A stretch of DNA of 64,000 nucleotides, from contig JANWVR010000103.1 of the NCBI GenBank assembly GCA_025056735.1, forward strand, positions 1 through 64,000, written 5' to 3'. Both the position numbers and the translations under genes were made by a program. The stretch is from Saprospiraceae bacterium (GTDB lineage Bacteria > Bacteroidota > Bacteroidia > Chitinophagales > Saprospiraceae). The notes beneath the pieces were generated by a model. That model was not told where the DNA came from. It ran no database searches and worked only from the letters and a program-made list of their open reading frames with translations. Below are positions 25,529 to 32,896 of this stretch, piece after piece (positions within the stretch are counted from its first letter, which is position 1; the number at the start of each line of letters is the position of its first letter).

Positions 25529-26164
25529 TCACTGACGGCCAACGGCTGTGGAGTCGCGGCTCCAGAGCGTTCGGCATCTTCCTCTTTGGCACCACATTAA
25601 GCGTTCGAGTTGCCCGTTGATGTCGTATAATCGCAGCGTGTCGTGTTCGTTGTCGCCCTCTAAGTAGGTTCCCTGGGCCTTGAGGTTCCCGTTTTCGTGC
25701 CATTCGGTGAAGGGGCCGTTCTCCTCGTTGTCGCGCAGGGTAACCTTTTCGCGCAGGACGCCATTCGGATACCAGCGCGTGCTAAGGCCCTGGAGCTGGC
25801 CGTGTACGAAGGTTTGTTCTAAGTGCTTTTGCCCGTTCTCGAAGTAGAGCACCACCGGGCCGTGATGTACGCCATGTTCATAGTGCTCGACCTGTTCGGG
25901 CTGGCCATTCGGATAAAAGAGCGTGCGCGTGCCGTGCAACGAGTCGTTCTCGTAGTGCGCCTCTTCGCGCAGGCGTCCCTGGGCGTCGAAGCGCTGATAC
26001 CGGCCATGGCGGGCATAGTCCTTTTTACGGCGTTCAAAGCGCTCCCGTTCGCCGTATTCATTGCGTACCTCTACGGTTTCGATATCGCCTGCACAGGCAG
26101 ACAGGATGGCCGTCGCAAAAAGCGCGAGCAATAAATATGCAGAAGTGAGCAAAGCGCGGAACAT
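25529..26164 (-). CDS. MORN-variant (YwqK-type) repeat lipoprotein
   Basis: 211 residues. Lipoprotein signal MFRALLTSAYLLLALFATAILSAC with Cys24. Then repeated MORN-variant units of the type G-Y..F-NGQ: YQRFDAQGRLREEAHYENDSLHG, LFYPNGQPEQVEHYEHGVHHGP, LYFENGQKHLEQTFVHGQLQG, RWYPNGVLREKVTLRDNEENGP, EWHENGNLKAQGTYLEGDNEHD. These families are often labelled toxin-antitoxin system YwqK family antitoxin, a label this isolated gene does not support. Probably outer-membrane or periplasmic, role unknown. A GACCTTTG box (26192-26199) lies 28 nt upstream on the minus strand. Confidence 0.8.
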   Translation of the reverse strand: MFRALLTSAYLLLALFATAILSACAGDIETVEVRNEYGERERFERRKKDYARHGRYQRFDAQGRLREEAHYENDSLHGTRTLFYPNGQPEQVEHYEHGVHHGPVVLYFENGQKHLEQTFVHGQLQGLSTRWYPNGVLREKVTLRDNEENGPFTEWHENGNLKAQGTYLEGDNEHDTLRLYDINGQLERLMWCQRGRCRTLWSRDSTAVGRQ

Positions 26165-26266
26165 AAGACCTCAGAGCGTTTTTTCTCAGAGCAAAGGTCG
26201 CCAGAGCAAGGCGTTTAGCAGGACGCAAGACAGGCATTAACGCCGAAGGCCTGATACACGACTTTG

Positions 26267-27265
26267 TCAGAACCGACCTTCTATGAACGCTTGCACATCG
26301 GCGGCGGATTGCTCGGCATTTTCCTCTTGCGGCCAATGGCCAGTGTTTTGGTATATGCGCAGCAGAGCCTTTCGGATGCGGCGATGGAATTCGTAGGCGT
26401 ATTCGGGCGAGAGGACGGCATCTTCAGCGCCCCAGACGACGAGCGTTGGCGCGGTGATTTTCTCTACCAAATCGGCGGGCGGGCGATTGTCGCCGGTAGC
26501 GGCGCGGTCGGTAAAGGCTTTTCGGTTGCCGGCGCGGCGCAACAGGTCGTGATGGCGGCGCACTAAGGCGCTGTTAACGCGGCTATCGTCGGCATACACC
26601 TCCTCTAAGAACGCCCGCACGGCGGCGCGCGGCGTAATGCGCCACAGGATGCGGTTGATAACAGGGGTCTTAGCGAGCCCGTTGACCAGCGAGGTGTGTT
26701 TGGGCTCGAAGCCCGGAGCGTTGCTCAGGACGAGTTTGCGCAATCGCTGAGGGCGCTGGCTGGCGTACACCCAGGCGATTTGCGCGCCCAGACCATTGCC
26801 CACCAAATGAAAGCGCCGCAATTGGAGCGCCTGCGTAAAGCGCTCCAGGAAATCGGCGTACATAAAGGCACTATAGCTGCGCTGCGGGTGAGGCCCGGTG
26901 AGCCCAAATCCCGGCAGGTCGAGGCTGATGATTTGATAGTTTTTTGACAGCACCTCTGTCCACGCGACCCAGGTATGCAGGCTGCTGTTGGCGTCGTGCA
27001 GCAAAATGATCGGCTCGCCGCGTCCGCACATGCGATAGTGCACGATCATGCCGTCCATCTCCATAAAATGCGAGTCCGGAAAAGCATAGCGCGCAGCCAG
27101 CTCGTGTGGCGGCAGATCGCTGTACCAGTTGAACGCCAGCCATCCCAATCCTACAAGCAGCAACGCCCAGCGCAACAGCCGCCAGAGAGACACTCGTCGG
27201 GCACCGCTTTTGGTTACAGTAGTCCAAAGATTAGTCAGAAAGGGTAGCCGTTTCTCCATAGGCAT
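26267..27265 (-). CDS. alpha/beta-hydrolase-fold protein with nucleophile Ser replaced by Gly
   Basis: 332 residues, an N-terminal membrane anchor (LLRWALLLVGLGWLAFNW) and an alpha/beta hydrolase domain (about 65-332). The strand-5 elbow reads HLVGNGLGAQIAW (residues 153-165), where the family has G-N-S-L-G, so the serine position is Gly158. The acid Asp282 (WGAEDAVLSPEYA) and His310 (NTGHWPQEEN) remain, and the oxyanion strand is LLHDANSS. The DNA codon is GGT, so this is not a translation artefact. It may be a pseudo-enzyme, a dehydratase-like variant or a binding protein. Its ATG directly abuts the TAG of the DUF4199 gene (TAGATG), so translation is probably coupled. Confidence 0.85.
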   Translation of the reverse strand: MPMEKRLPFLTNLWTTVTKSGARRVSLWRLLRWALLLVGLGWLAFNWYSDLPPHELAARYAFPDSHFMEMDGMIVHYRMCGRGEPIILLHDANSSLHTWVAWTEVLSKNYQIISLDLPGFGLTGPHPQRSYSAFMYADFLERFTQALQLRRFHLVGNGLGAQIAWVYASQRPQRLRKLVLSNAPGFEPKHTSLVNGLAKTPVINRILWRITPRAAVRAFLEEVYADDSRVNSALVRRHHDLLRRAGNRKAFTDRAATGDNRPPADLVEKITAPTLVVWGAEDAVLSPEYAYEFHRRIRKALLRIYQNTGHWPQEENAEQSAADVQAFIEGRF

Positions 27266-27787
27266 CTACCGGGAGGCGCGCCGCGCCAATACGATGAAAG
27301 CTGCCAACACAAAACCGCCTATGGCGCCCACGCCGAAACGCATAAGCACCGGCCCAAGCGGTTGCACCGGGTTTTCTATGGCTTTGTTTACCTCTGCCAA
27401 TCCCTCGCGCAACTGGCTGGCCCACTGGGGATCGCCAGCGCCGCGACTCAGCTGCGCTTCGATGCTCGCTTTCTGCAGGAGCAGCTCCTGACGCACCAGC
27501 TCCGGATCGGCCAGATGCAGGCCGTAGTAAAAAAGCCAGTACGCCAGATTGATGAGAATAAACACCGCAAAAGGCGCACGCACCTGATGCCGGAATTCAC
27601 GCTCGGAGCCGTTCTGGGCATCGTCGGCCTTAGCAGCGCGATACATGAAGAGGAGATAGAACGCCAAAGACGCCCATTGCAGGGCCGTATGGAGGAAGGT
27701 CTCCCGCCCCAGACCGTACAGCAGAGCAAAATAGAGGACGACCACCAATCCGCCCAGCAGGCCGTTTTGCAGAATGTGGTTTCTCAT
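27266..27787 (-). CDS. DUF4199 integral membrane protein
   Basis: 173 residues with four predicted membrane segments: GLLGGLVVVLYFALLYGL, ALQWASLAFYLLFMYRAA, VRAPFAVFILINLAYWLFYYG and a C-terminal PVLMRFGVGAIGGFVLAAFIVLA. A cytosolic or periplasmic helical linker lies between the third and fourth (PELVRQELLLQKASIEAQL). The pattern fits the Bacteroidota DUF4199 family of unknown function. It is first in an operon with the alpha/beta-hydrolase-like gene. A TACCTTTG box sits 40 nt upstream. Confidence 0.8.
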   Translation of the reverse strand: MRNHILQNGLLGGLVVVLYFALLYGLGRETFLHTALQWASLAFYLLFMYRAAKADDAQNGSEREFRHQVRAPFAVFILINLAYWLFYYGLHLADPELVRQELLLQKASIEAQLSRGAGDPQWASQLREGLAEVNKAIENPVQPLGPVLMRFGVGAIGGFVLAAFIVLARRASR

Positions 27788-27827
27788 GTAAAAAGAGCCA
27801 TCGAATGTTCAAAGTCGCTGCCAGGCG

Positions 27828-27835
27828 CAAAGGTA
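27828..27835 (-). promoter_or_regulatory. -7 promoter element (TACCTTTG) for the DUF4199 operon
   Basis: An exact TAnnTTTG match on the minus strand, 40 nt before ATG 27787. Confidence 0.5.
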
Positions 27836-27908
27836 TAGGCGTTTTGGGCAAGTTGTTGTTTTTCAGGCAACAACCCTGCTGGAAGAGCGTGGGCACGCCC
27901 AGAGATCT

Positions 27909-28904
27909 TCAGGGAGTCTCTATTGTGCCCAGGATTTTCTGGATGATTGCCTCCTGCTGGATGTTCTCCGCTTCGGCTTCGTAGGTGAGTCCGATGCGGT
28001 GACGCAGGGCATCGTAGCTGACGGCGCGCACATCCTCTGGCGTAACGTAGCCGCGCCGACGCAAAAAGGCCATAGCGCGCGCAGCCTGCGCCAAGGCAAT
28101 GCTGGCGCGCGGGGAGGCGCCGTATGCAATGAGCGGCGCCAGGCTTTTCAAGCCATGTGCCGCTGGAGCGCGCGTGGCTGCTACAATGCTGAGGATATAG
28201 TCCTCAATCTTGGGGTCCATATAAATGCGGTGCAACGCTTCGCGCGCCTTCAACAGCGCGCCGCGCGACACTACAGGCTGCACGCGCGGCATCTCCTGGC
28301 CCAAATTGAGGCGCACGATTTGCCGCTCTTCCTCTCTGTCCGGATAACCGATTTTGACCTTCAGTAAAAAGCGATCCACCTGCGCTTCTGGCAGGGGGTA
28401 CGTCCCTTCCTGCTCAATGGGGTTTTGCGTGGCCAGTACCAGGAATGGCTCTTCGAGTACAAACGTCTCGTCCCCGATGGTTACCTGGCGCTCCTGCATG
28501 GCCTCCAGCAAGGCGCTTTGCACTTTGGCCGGAGAGCGATTGATCTCGTCGGCCAGTACGAAGTGAGCAAAAATAGGGCCCTTGCGCACACTGAACTCGG
28601 CGCGGGCCGGGTTGTACACTTGCGTACCCACGATGTCGGCCGGCAGCAGGTCGGGCGTAAATTGAATGCGACTGAAGCGCGCGTCCACCGCCTGAGACAA
28701 AGCCTTGATAGCCAGCGTTTTAGCCAGACCAGGCATGCCTTCCAGCAGAATGTGTCCGCGCGTAAGCAGGCCAATGAGCAGGCGATCCATCATCTCACGC
28801 TGGCCGATGATGACTTTGCTGGTCTCGGCATGTAGCCTGTCCAAAAAAGCGCCTTCTTCTTGTATATGGCGATTGAGCGCCTCGATGTCGGTCGGTGGTT
28901 GCAT
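27909..28904 (-). CDS. MoxR-family AAA+ ATPase
   Basis: 331 residues from ATG 28904 (MQPPTDIEALNRHIQEEG); the track start is an upstream TTG. Walker A GMPGLAKT at ~60-67, Walker B FVLADEINRSPAK, sensor 1 VLATQNPIEQEGTYPLPEAQVDRF and a C-terminal lid with SPRASIALAQAARAMAFLRRRGYVTPEDV. MoxR ATPases act as chaperones assembling or activating partner proteins, usually with VWA/DUF58 genes. Here no DUF58 or VWA gene is adjacent in the window, which is unusual for this family. A TACCTTTG box lies 28 nt upstream. Confidence 0.93.
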   Translation of the reverse strand: MQPPTDIEALNRHIQEEGAFLDRLHAETSKVIIGQREMMDRLLIGLLTRGHILLEGMPGLAKTLAIKALSQAVDARFSRIQFTPDLLPADIVGTQVYNPARAEFSVRKGPIFAHFVLADEINRSPAKVQSALLEAMQERQVTIGDETFVLEEPFLVLATQNPIEQEGTYPLPEAQVDRFLLKVKIGYPDREEERQIVRLNLGQEMPRVQPVVSRGALLKAREALHRIYMDPKIEDYILSIVAATRAPAAHGLKSLAPLIAYGASPRASIALAQAARAMAFLRRRGYVTPEDVRAVSYDALRHRIGLTYEAEAENIQQEAIIQKILGTIETP

Positions 28905-28931
28905 ATGGCAGGCATGTGCATCTTTGCCCGG

Positions 28932-28939
28932 CAAAGGTA
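28932..28939 (-). promoter_or_regulatory. -7 promoter element (TACCTTTG) for moxR
   Basis: An exact TAnnTTTG match on the minus strand; it supports the downstream ATG 28904 as the start. Confidence 0.55.
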
Positions 28940-29094
28940 AAGCCAAAGAAATCCGGCCCTCAACGCAACAGGTACCTGGAAGCCGTTTTTTTAACTGACG
29001 CTACGCACGAGCGGCATGGAGCGTCCTGTCAGCGTCTAACCTGCTCGGTGAAAGCTTTGGCCGCCAAAGTCTGTATTCCTCTGAAAACCTCCCC

Positions 29095-29275
29095 CCAGCA
29101 CGACACATTCCTCCATGATGTGATGTCTGTCAGGATGTTAGATGAGGTGCAGGGATTGTCCTCCCCTATCCCACCCGATAAATCGGGCGGTTACAGGATG
29201 CTCGATGTGCTCGCCTCAACCGAACGACAATCCCAAGGGAGAACGGCATTCCGCCTCGCCTGCTTAAGGTCTGTT
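29095..29275 (-). repeat. dispersed intergenic repeat, copy 3 (inverted)
   Basis: Read on the minus strand it reproduces copy 2 in order: GACCTTAAGCAG and AATGCCGTTC, then the hairpin core CCGCCCGATTTATCGGGTGG (29171-29190), then TAACATCCTGACAGACATCA (about 29122-29141). The 30 nt at 29171-29200 are identical to copy 2 in reverse complement. The spacer between core and second block is variable in sequence but about 30 nt in all three copies. Confidence 0.75.
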
Positions 29276-29545
29276 TTTAATTTTAAAACACGCCATAAAA
29301 GGTCATAAAAAGAACGGGAAGCGGTGTAAAAGACGACAACATCAGCCTGAAAAGAAACTTCACGACGGCTGCCACTACGCTCAAACACAAGCACAGGCAA
29401 TACCCAGGCGTACCTTCGCGTGCTGCATCGGTCGGATTTTTTTTTGAAAAAACAGCGTCTGTGGAACTAAGACCGATACCTTGAAAGTTTATACCAGTGA
29501 ATAGGCCGCAAAAAACCTGCTCAGCAACCAAACTGGCCTTTCAAT

Positions 29546-30130
29546 ATGGAAGACTGCACTGCTACCCACCTGGATTTCACAGCACTCTTCACCCGCGAAT
29601 TCGCGCCGTTAGCGGACGATTTATTTCGCTACGCTTTTTGGCTGACGGGTGACTACACGCGCGCTGAAGACTTAGTGCAGGAAACTTACCTGCGCGTGTG
29701 GCGCTACATTGACCGTTACCGCCCGGGCACTTATGCGAAAGCCTGGTTATTTCGCATTTGCAAAAACCTGTTCGTCAATGACTACCGCAAAAACGGGCGA
29801 CAGATGAATATCGAGAGCTATGAGGATTGGATAGGCTCCCCAGAGAGCAAAAACTTGCTCGCACAAGACCCGAACTACGCCGCCATCAGCGAAGAGGTGA
29901 TGCTTGCTATCAACACCCTGCCCGATCGGACGCGCACTATGGTGCTGCTCGATGCCCAGGGCTTTAGCTATCAGGAAATCGCCGACATAATGGAAATACC
30001 GATCGGTACCGTTCGCTCTACCCTGCACCGCGCGCGTATCCGCTTAGCCCCTCTGCTTGCCGACTACGCTCACGAAAAAGGGTATAACATCGGTGGAGAA
30101 GACATCCAGCTCGATAAGCGGCATGGCTAA
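29546..30130 (+). CDS. RNA polymerase ECF-type sigma factor
   Basis: 194 residues with sigma-70 regions 2 and 4. Region 2 is at about 15-95 (DDLFRYAFWLTGDYTRAEDLVQETYLRVWRYIDRY, AKAWLFRICKNLFVNDYRK). Region 4 is at about 120-180 (LPDRTRTMVLLDAQGFSYQEIADIMEIPIGTVRSTLHRARIRL). This is the usual ECF (RpoE/SigW-like) size. No anti-sigma factor gene follows; a strong terminator lies immediately behind, so control must come from elsewhere or from its own promoter. Dispersed-repeat copy 3 lies in its upstream region. Confidence 0.93.
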   Translation: MEDCTATHLDFTALFTREFAPLADDLFRYAFWLTGDYTRAEDLVQETYLRVWRYIDRYRPGTYAKAWLFRICKNLFVNDYRKNGRQMNIESYEDWIGSPESKNLLAQDPNYAAISEEVMLAINTLPDRTRTMVLLDAQGFSYQEIADIMEIPIGTVRSTLHRARIRLAPLLADYAHEKGYNIGGEDIQLDKRHG

Positions 30131-30438
30131 TCGAAAACGGGGTTTGCTGCACGTGCAGTTGACCCCGTTTTTTCGCCCTCTCCGCCGCATTTTATTGCGT
30201 TTGTCGCCCGTATCCGAATTGTTTTTCAGGACTTTTACTCGTAAAAAAATAGTTACGTAAACGCTTTACCATTCGTTAACTCGCCGCTGTGCGTTTGCAA
30301 CACCATCTCCGCCATGCCTATCGCTCTGCCTTTTCTTGTTTTTTCCATCCTGACGCCCTTTGGGGAGTTGCTGTGAGAATAGGCAAGGCTTTCGGTATGG
30401 TGGTAGGACGTCCAGTCGGCCTAAACATCGCAGTTTGT
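30131..30438. other. 308-nt interval with no clear gene
   Basis: After the sigma-factor terminator the sequence is T-rich and unremarkable. The track ORF here (30289-30438 part of a 138-residue frame) is a probable upstream extension of the small gene that follows. Confidence 0.5.
30134..30173 (+). terminator. Rho-independent terminator after the sigma factor
   Basis: AAAACGGGGT / ACCCCGTTTT stem with an inner CTGCACGTGCAG palindrome, then TT. It begins 4 nt after the stop codon. Confidence 0.9.
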
Positions 30439-30705
30439 ATGAAAAATGCAGTCAAACCGTCGAAGCCTACTCCAGCAGATGTGGACAACCCGACCTATGC
30501 GTCGCCCGCTTATCGGGCAAACCACTTAAAACCCTCTGTTCCCAAAACGCCCGGGGCGCTTTCGCCCGAAGAAGAATTCCACAATGAACCAGACCCGGAT
30601 GCCTTTCGCGCCTTTTTGCGCGATTACCTGCCCAACCCAAAAGCGCCCAAGCGGCTCAAAGCCTGGATTCGCGAACTTCCTTACCGCGAGCCGAAGTCGA
30701 AGTAA
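30439..30705 (+). CDS. small Pro/Lys-rich hypothetical protein
   Basis: The 138-residue track frame starts at 30289, but ATG 30439 (MKNAVKPSKPTPADV) looks more natural and gives 88 residues. The first half is proline/serine-rich and probably disordered. The second half is charged (PEEEFHNEPDPDAFRAFLRDYLPNPKAPKRLKAWIRELPYREPKSK) and could form two helices. No signal peptide or known domain. Codon use looks like the neighbours. Unknown function; moderate doubt that it is expressed. Confidence 0.5.
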   Translation: MKNAVKPSKPTPADVDNPTYASPAYRANHLKPSVPKTPGALSPEEEFHNEPDPDAFRAFLRDYLPNPKAPKRLKAWIRELPYREPKSK

Positions 30706-30726
30706 GCCCGGAGGTGGCATCCTTGT

Positions 30727-30774
30727 TAAAAAACACTCTCCCCACTTGCTCGTGCATGCACACAAGTGGGGAGA
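30727..30774 (-). terminator. terminator of the MbnP/peroxidase cluster
   Basis: A perfect 12-bp inverted repeat, TCTCCCCACTTG / CAAGTGGGGAGA, with a 14-nt loop. On the minus strand it is followed by GTGTTTTTTAAC, so it stops transcription coming from the peroxidase gene. Confidence 0.8.
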
Positions 30775-30858
30775 ATACTTGCGACTCTCGACTTTCGAGC
30801 GGGCAGCGATTGTAAAAGCAGCTCTTAGCAGTACTCCGCTGCTGCTAAGTCTTTCGCA

Positions 30859-32022
30859 TTACCGGAAAGGATTTTGGATATCCGGATTTTGAATGAACGC
30901 TGTGTCGGTCAGTGTGTGCAAAAATTTGATGATGGCCCGCTTATGATACGGCGTCAGCCCGGTGTATTGAGGCGGAACGACGCCAGGGATTTGAAAGCCA
31001 ATCTGATCAATCAGCGGGTCTTTGTTAGGTGAGTTCTTGCCGTGGCTGCTGTAATGGTCGAGCACTTCCTCCAGCGTTTGGAAGCGTCCGTCGTGCATGT
31101 AGGGCGCCGTTAGGGCGATGTTGCGCAGCGTAGGCGTTCGGAATTTGCCGTTGTCCGTGCGCCGGCCGTTAGCAGCGCCTCGGCCTTTGTCCTTGAAGTC
31201 GTCGAGCGTATTTGCCTCGTCTATGCCGTTGTTGAAATACTGGTTGCCTGTCAGCGTGAAACCGCCATGACAGTGGAAGCACTGAGCATCCGGCAGACCT
31301 AAGCGCGCGCCCTCCTCGAAGTACATCAGCTTGCCGTCGAGTTCTTCGTCGTCCAAAGCATCTAAGTCGCCCTGCAGGAAGCGGTCGAATTTAGAGGTAC
31401 CGCTGCTGATGAGGATGCGCTCAAATTGAGCAATGGCTTTGGCAGCCAGTTCTTTAGTGATTTGCTCGCGGTCGCGGATGCCGAATGCTTTGCGAAAGAG
31501 TTCCGGATAGGTAGGGTGATTTCTCAGCTTCTTGATGACGTTGGGCCAGGTGTTGTGCATCTCGATGGGGTCTTCTACGGGCAGCAAGGCTTGTTCCTCC
31601 AGCGTACGTACCCGCCCGTCCCAGAACAGGCCGTTAGTGGCATATGCAATGTTGAGCAGACTCATAGAGCTGCGCCGCCCGGCAATGCCGTCAATGCCCA
31701 CTGAAACGGGTAGGCCATCGGTAAAGCTCAGGTTCGGCAGGTGGCACGAAGCACACGACTGCGTGCTGTCGCCTGAAAGGATAGGGTCGTAAAACAGCCG
31801 CCGGCCCAATTGCACGCCATCCACCGTCATTGGGTTATCGGGTGGAATGGGCACCTCCGGGAAATGCGGCGGTTTGATGACTTTGTAGGGCTGCGGGTTG
31901 TAAGGAATATGCAGCAGGTCGCCACCTTCGGGTTCGGGCACGTCCTTTTTACAGCTCTGCCATACAACGAGGCTGCCTATCGCGGCAGCGACGAACCAGA
32001 GGCGCCAGGTAAAGTTTTTCAT
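30859..32022 (-). CDS. di-heme cytochrome c peroxidase / MbnH-MauG-like
   Basis: 387 residues. Probable lipoprotein or anchored signal (WFVAAAIGSLVVWQSCKKD, Cys24). Two c-type heme sites: CASCH at 90-94 (TQSCASCHLPNLSFTDG) and CFHCH at 248-252 (DAQCFHCHGGFTLTG). The conserved GRRLFYDP, LNIAYATNGLFWDGR and LRNIALTAPYMHDGRF belong to the CCP/MauG superfamily. Such proteins reduce H2O2 or, as MbnH does, oxidise a tryptophan in a partner MbnP. The gene for an MbnP-like protein lies 12 nt upstream, so I favour the MbnH-like role over simple peroxide detoxification. Periplasmic. Confidence 0.88.
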   Translation of the reverse strand: MKNFTWRLWFVAAAIGSLVVWQSCKKDVPEPEGGDLLHIPYNPQPYKVIKPPHFPEVPIPPDNPMTVDGVQLGRRLFYDPILSGDSTQSCASCHLPNLSFTDGLPVSVGIDGIAGRRSSMSLLNIAYATNGLFWDGRVRTLEEQALLPVEDPIEMHNTWPNVIKKLRNHPTYPELFRKAFGIRDREQITKELAAKAIAQFERILISSGTSKFDRFLQGDLDALDDEELDGKLMYFEEGARLGLPDAQCFHCHGGFTLTGNQYFNNGIDEANTLDDFKDKGRGAANGRRTDNGKFRTPTLRNIALTAPYMHDGRFQTLEEVLDHYSSHGKNSPNKDPLIDQIGFQIPGVVPPQYTGLTPYHKRAIIKFLHTLTDTAFIQNPDIQNPFR

Positions 32023-32034
32023 AGCAGGCGAAAT

Positions 32035-32808
32035 TTATTGGGTTACAGAAGTAGCGCTCCGAAAGTTGTCCATCAGTTTTCTAGCGATAACCACGTCGTT
32101 GAAGTCATTAGAGGTGATGTGGTTGTAGGGGTCTTTCAAATCGAGCCATTGGCCGTTGATGCGGAAAAGTTTCTTCAGGTCAAACTCCACGACGATTGCT
32201 GGCGCGCCTTCCCCTACCCGTATGGGCAGGTCGAACGTGTACTCACGGAAAACGGCGTTAGAGCCGCAGTGATAGATAAGACCGCCGTCGGATCGGCCGT
32301 CTTTGTCCAGGTCCACGCGGCCTTCTATCTTGTTGAAAATGTAGCTTTTCCACCCGATCCAGTACTCGTTTTCGCGGCTGAGCGGATGACCAGCGGCAAA
32401 ATCTTTAGGCTGCTTAGCGTTGAGCACAGGCGGTACGCCATACCCCAGTCGAATACCGCTGTATTGGCCTTCAGACGCCCGCAGGGTCAGCATTACGTCT
32501 ACCATAGTGTCTGTCCTGGCATCGTCAGGCGTGAAGTCCACCCATTCAATGCTGCTGAGGTGCTCCACCGTACCGTCGCTTTTGAGCAGGGCTAAGTTGC
32601 TCATGTATGTGTTGAAGCGGAAGAAGTCCACCCAATAGGTGTCGTAGTCAAGCTTTTTGTAGCGAACCATGGGCTGGCCGTCGTAAAGCGCCCGGAAGGT
32701 GATCTTCACCTCTGTCTTTGGCCCGGAGTTCTCTTTCGTTCCATCACAGCCCGTCCATAACAACAGGCTGCCGAAGGCAAAGGCCGATAAAAAAATCCAT
32801 CGCACCAT
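32035..32808 (-). CDS. MbnP-family lipoprotein (metallo-mystery pair partner)
   Basis: 257 residues. Lipoprotein-like signal MVRWIFLSAFAFGSLLLWTGC (Cys21). The MbnP-like domain covers most of the rest: VKITFRALYDGQPM, WVDFFRFNTYMSNLALLKSDG, YSGIRLGYGVPPVLN, then ENEYWIGWKSYIFNKIEGRVD and GLIYHCGSN, which match the W-W-SGY-F-LEG and YH-G pattern of the family. In methanotrophs MbnP binds copper and has a kynurenine formed from Trp by MbnH. Metal binding and modification here are inference from family and from the adjacent di-heme peroxidase. Confidence 0.78.
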   Translation of the reverse strand: MVRWIFLSAFAFGSLLLWTGCDGTKENSGPKTEVKITFRALYDGQPMVRYKKLDYDTYWVDFFRFNTYMSNLALLKSDGTVEHLSSIEWVDFTPDDARTDTMVDVMLTLRASEGQYSGIRLGYGVPPVLNAKQPKDFAAGHPLSRENEYWIGWKSYIFNKIEGRVDLDKDGRSDGGLIYHCGSNAVFREYTFDLPIRVGEGAPAIVVEFDLKKLFRINGQWLDLKDPYNHITSNDFNDVVIARKLMDNFRSATSVTQ

Positions 32809-32896
32809 GTCTAAAGTATTTTTGTGTTTGAGGATAGGATTGGGAAGGGCTTAACACGGCATGAGGCATGTCACTTGTACAAGCGGATGTGCAAAT

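Larger units (their letters stand above)
28905..29545. other. 641-nt divergent intergenic region between moxR and the sigma factor
   Basis: No credible gene. It holds the moxR -7 box and dispersed-repeat copy 3 (about 29095-29275). To the right is an AT-rich stretch with a TACCTTCG near-match (29411-29418) that could serve the sigma-factor gene. Confidence 0.6.

Noticed and set aside
25529-26164. Toxin-antitoxin antitoxin (YwqK label)
   Set aside because: The protein is a lipoprotein with MORN repeats and has no toxin gene beside it.
30504-30518. GCCCG-CTTAT-CGGGC palindrome resembling the dispersed-repeat core
   Set aside because: Lies inside a small coding frame, lacks the flanking blocks and differs in the stem; probably chance.
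31810-32595. 261-residue plus-strand ORF
   Set aside because: Antisense to the MbnP and peroxidase genes.
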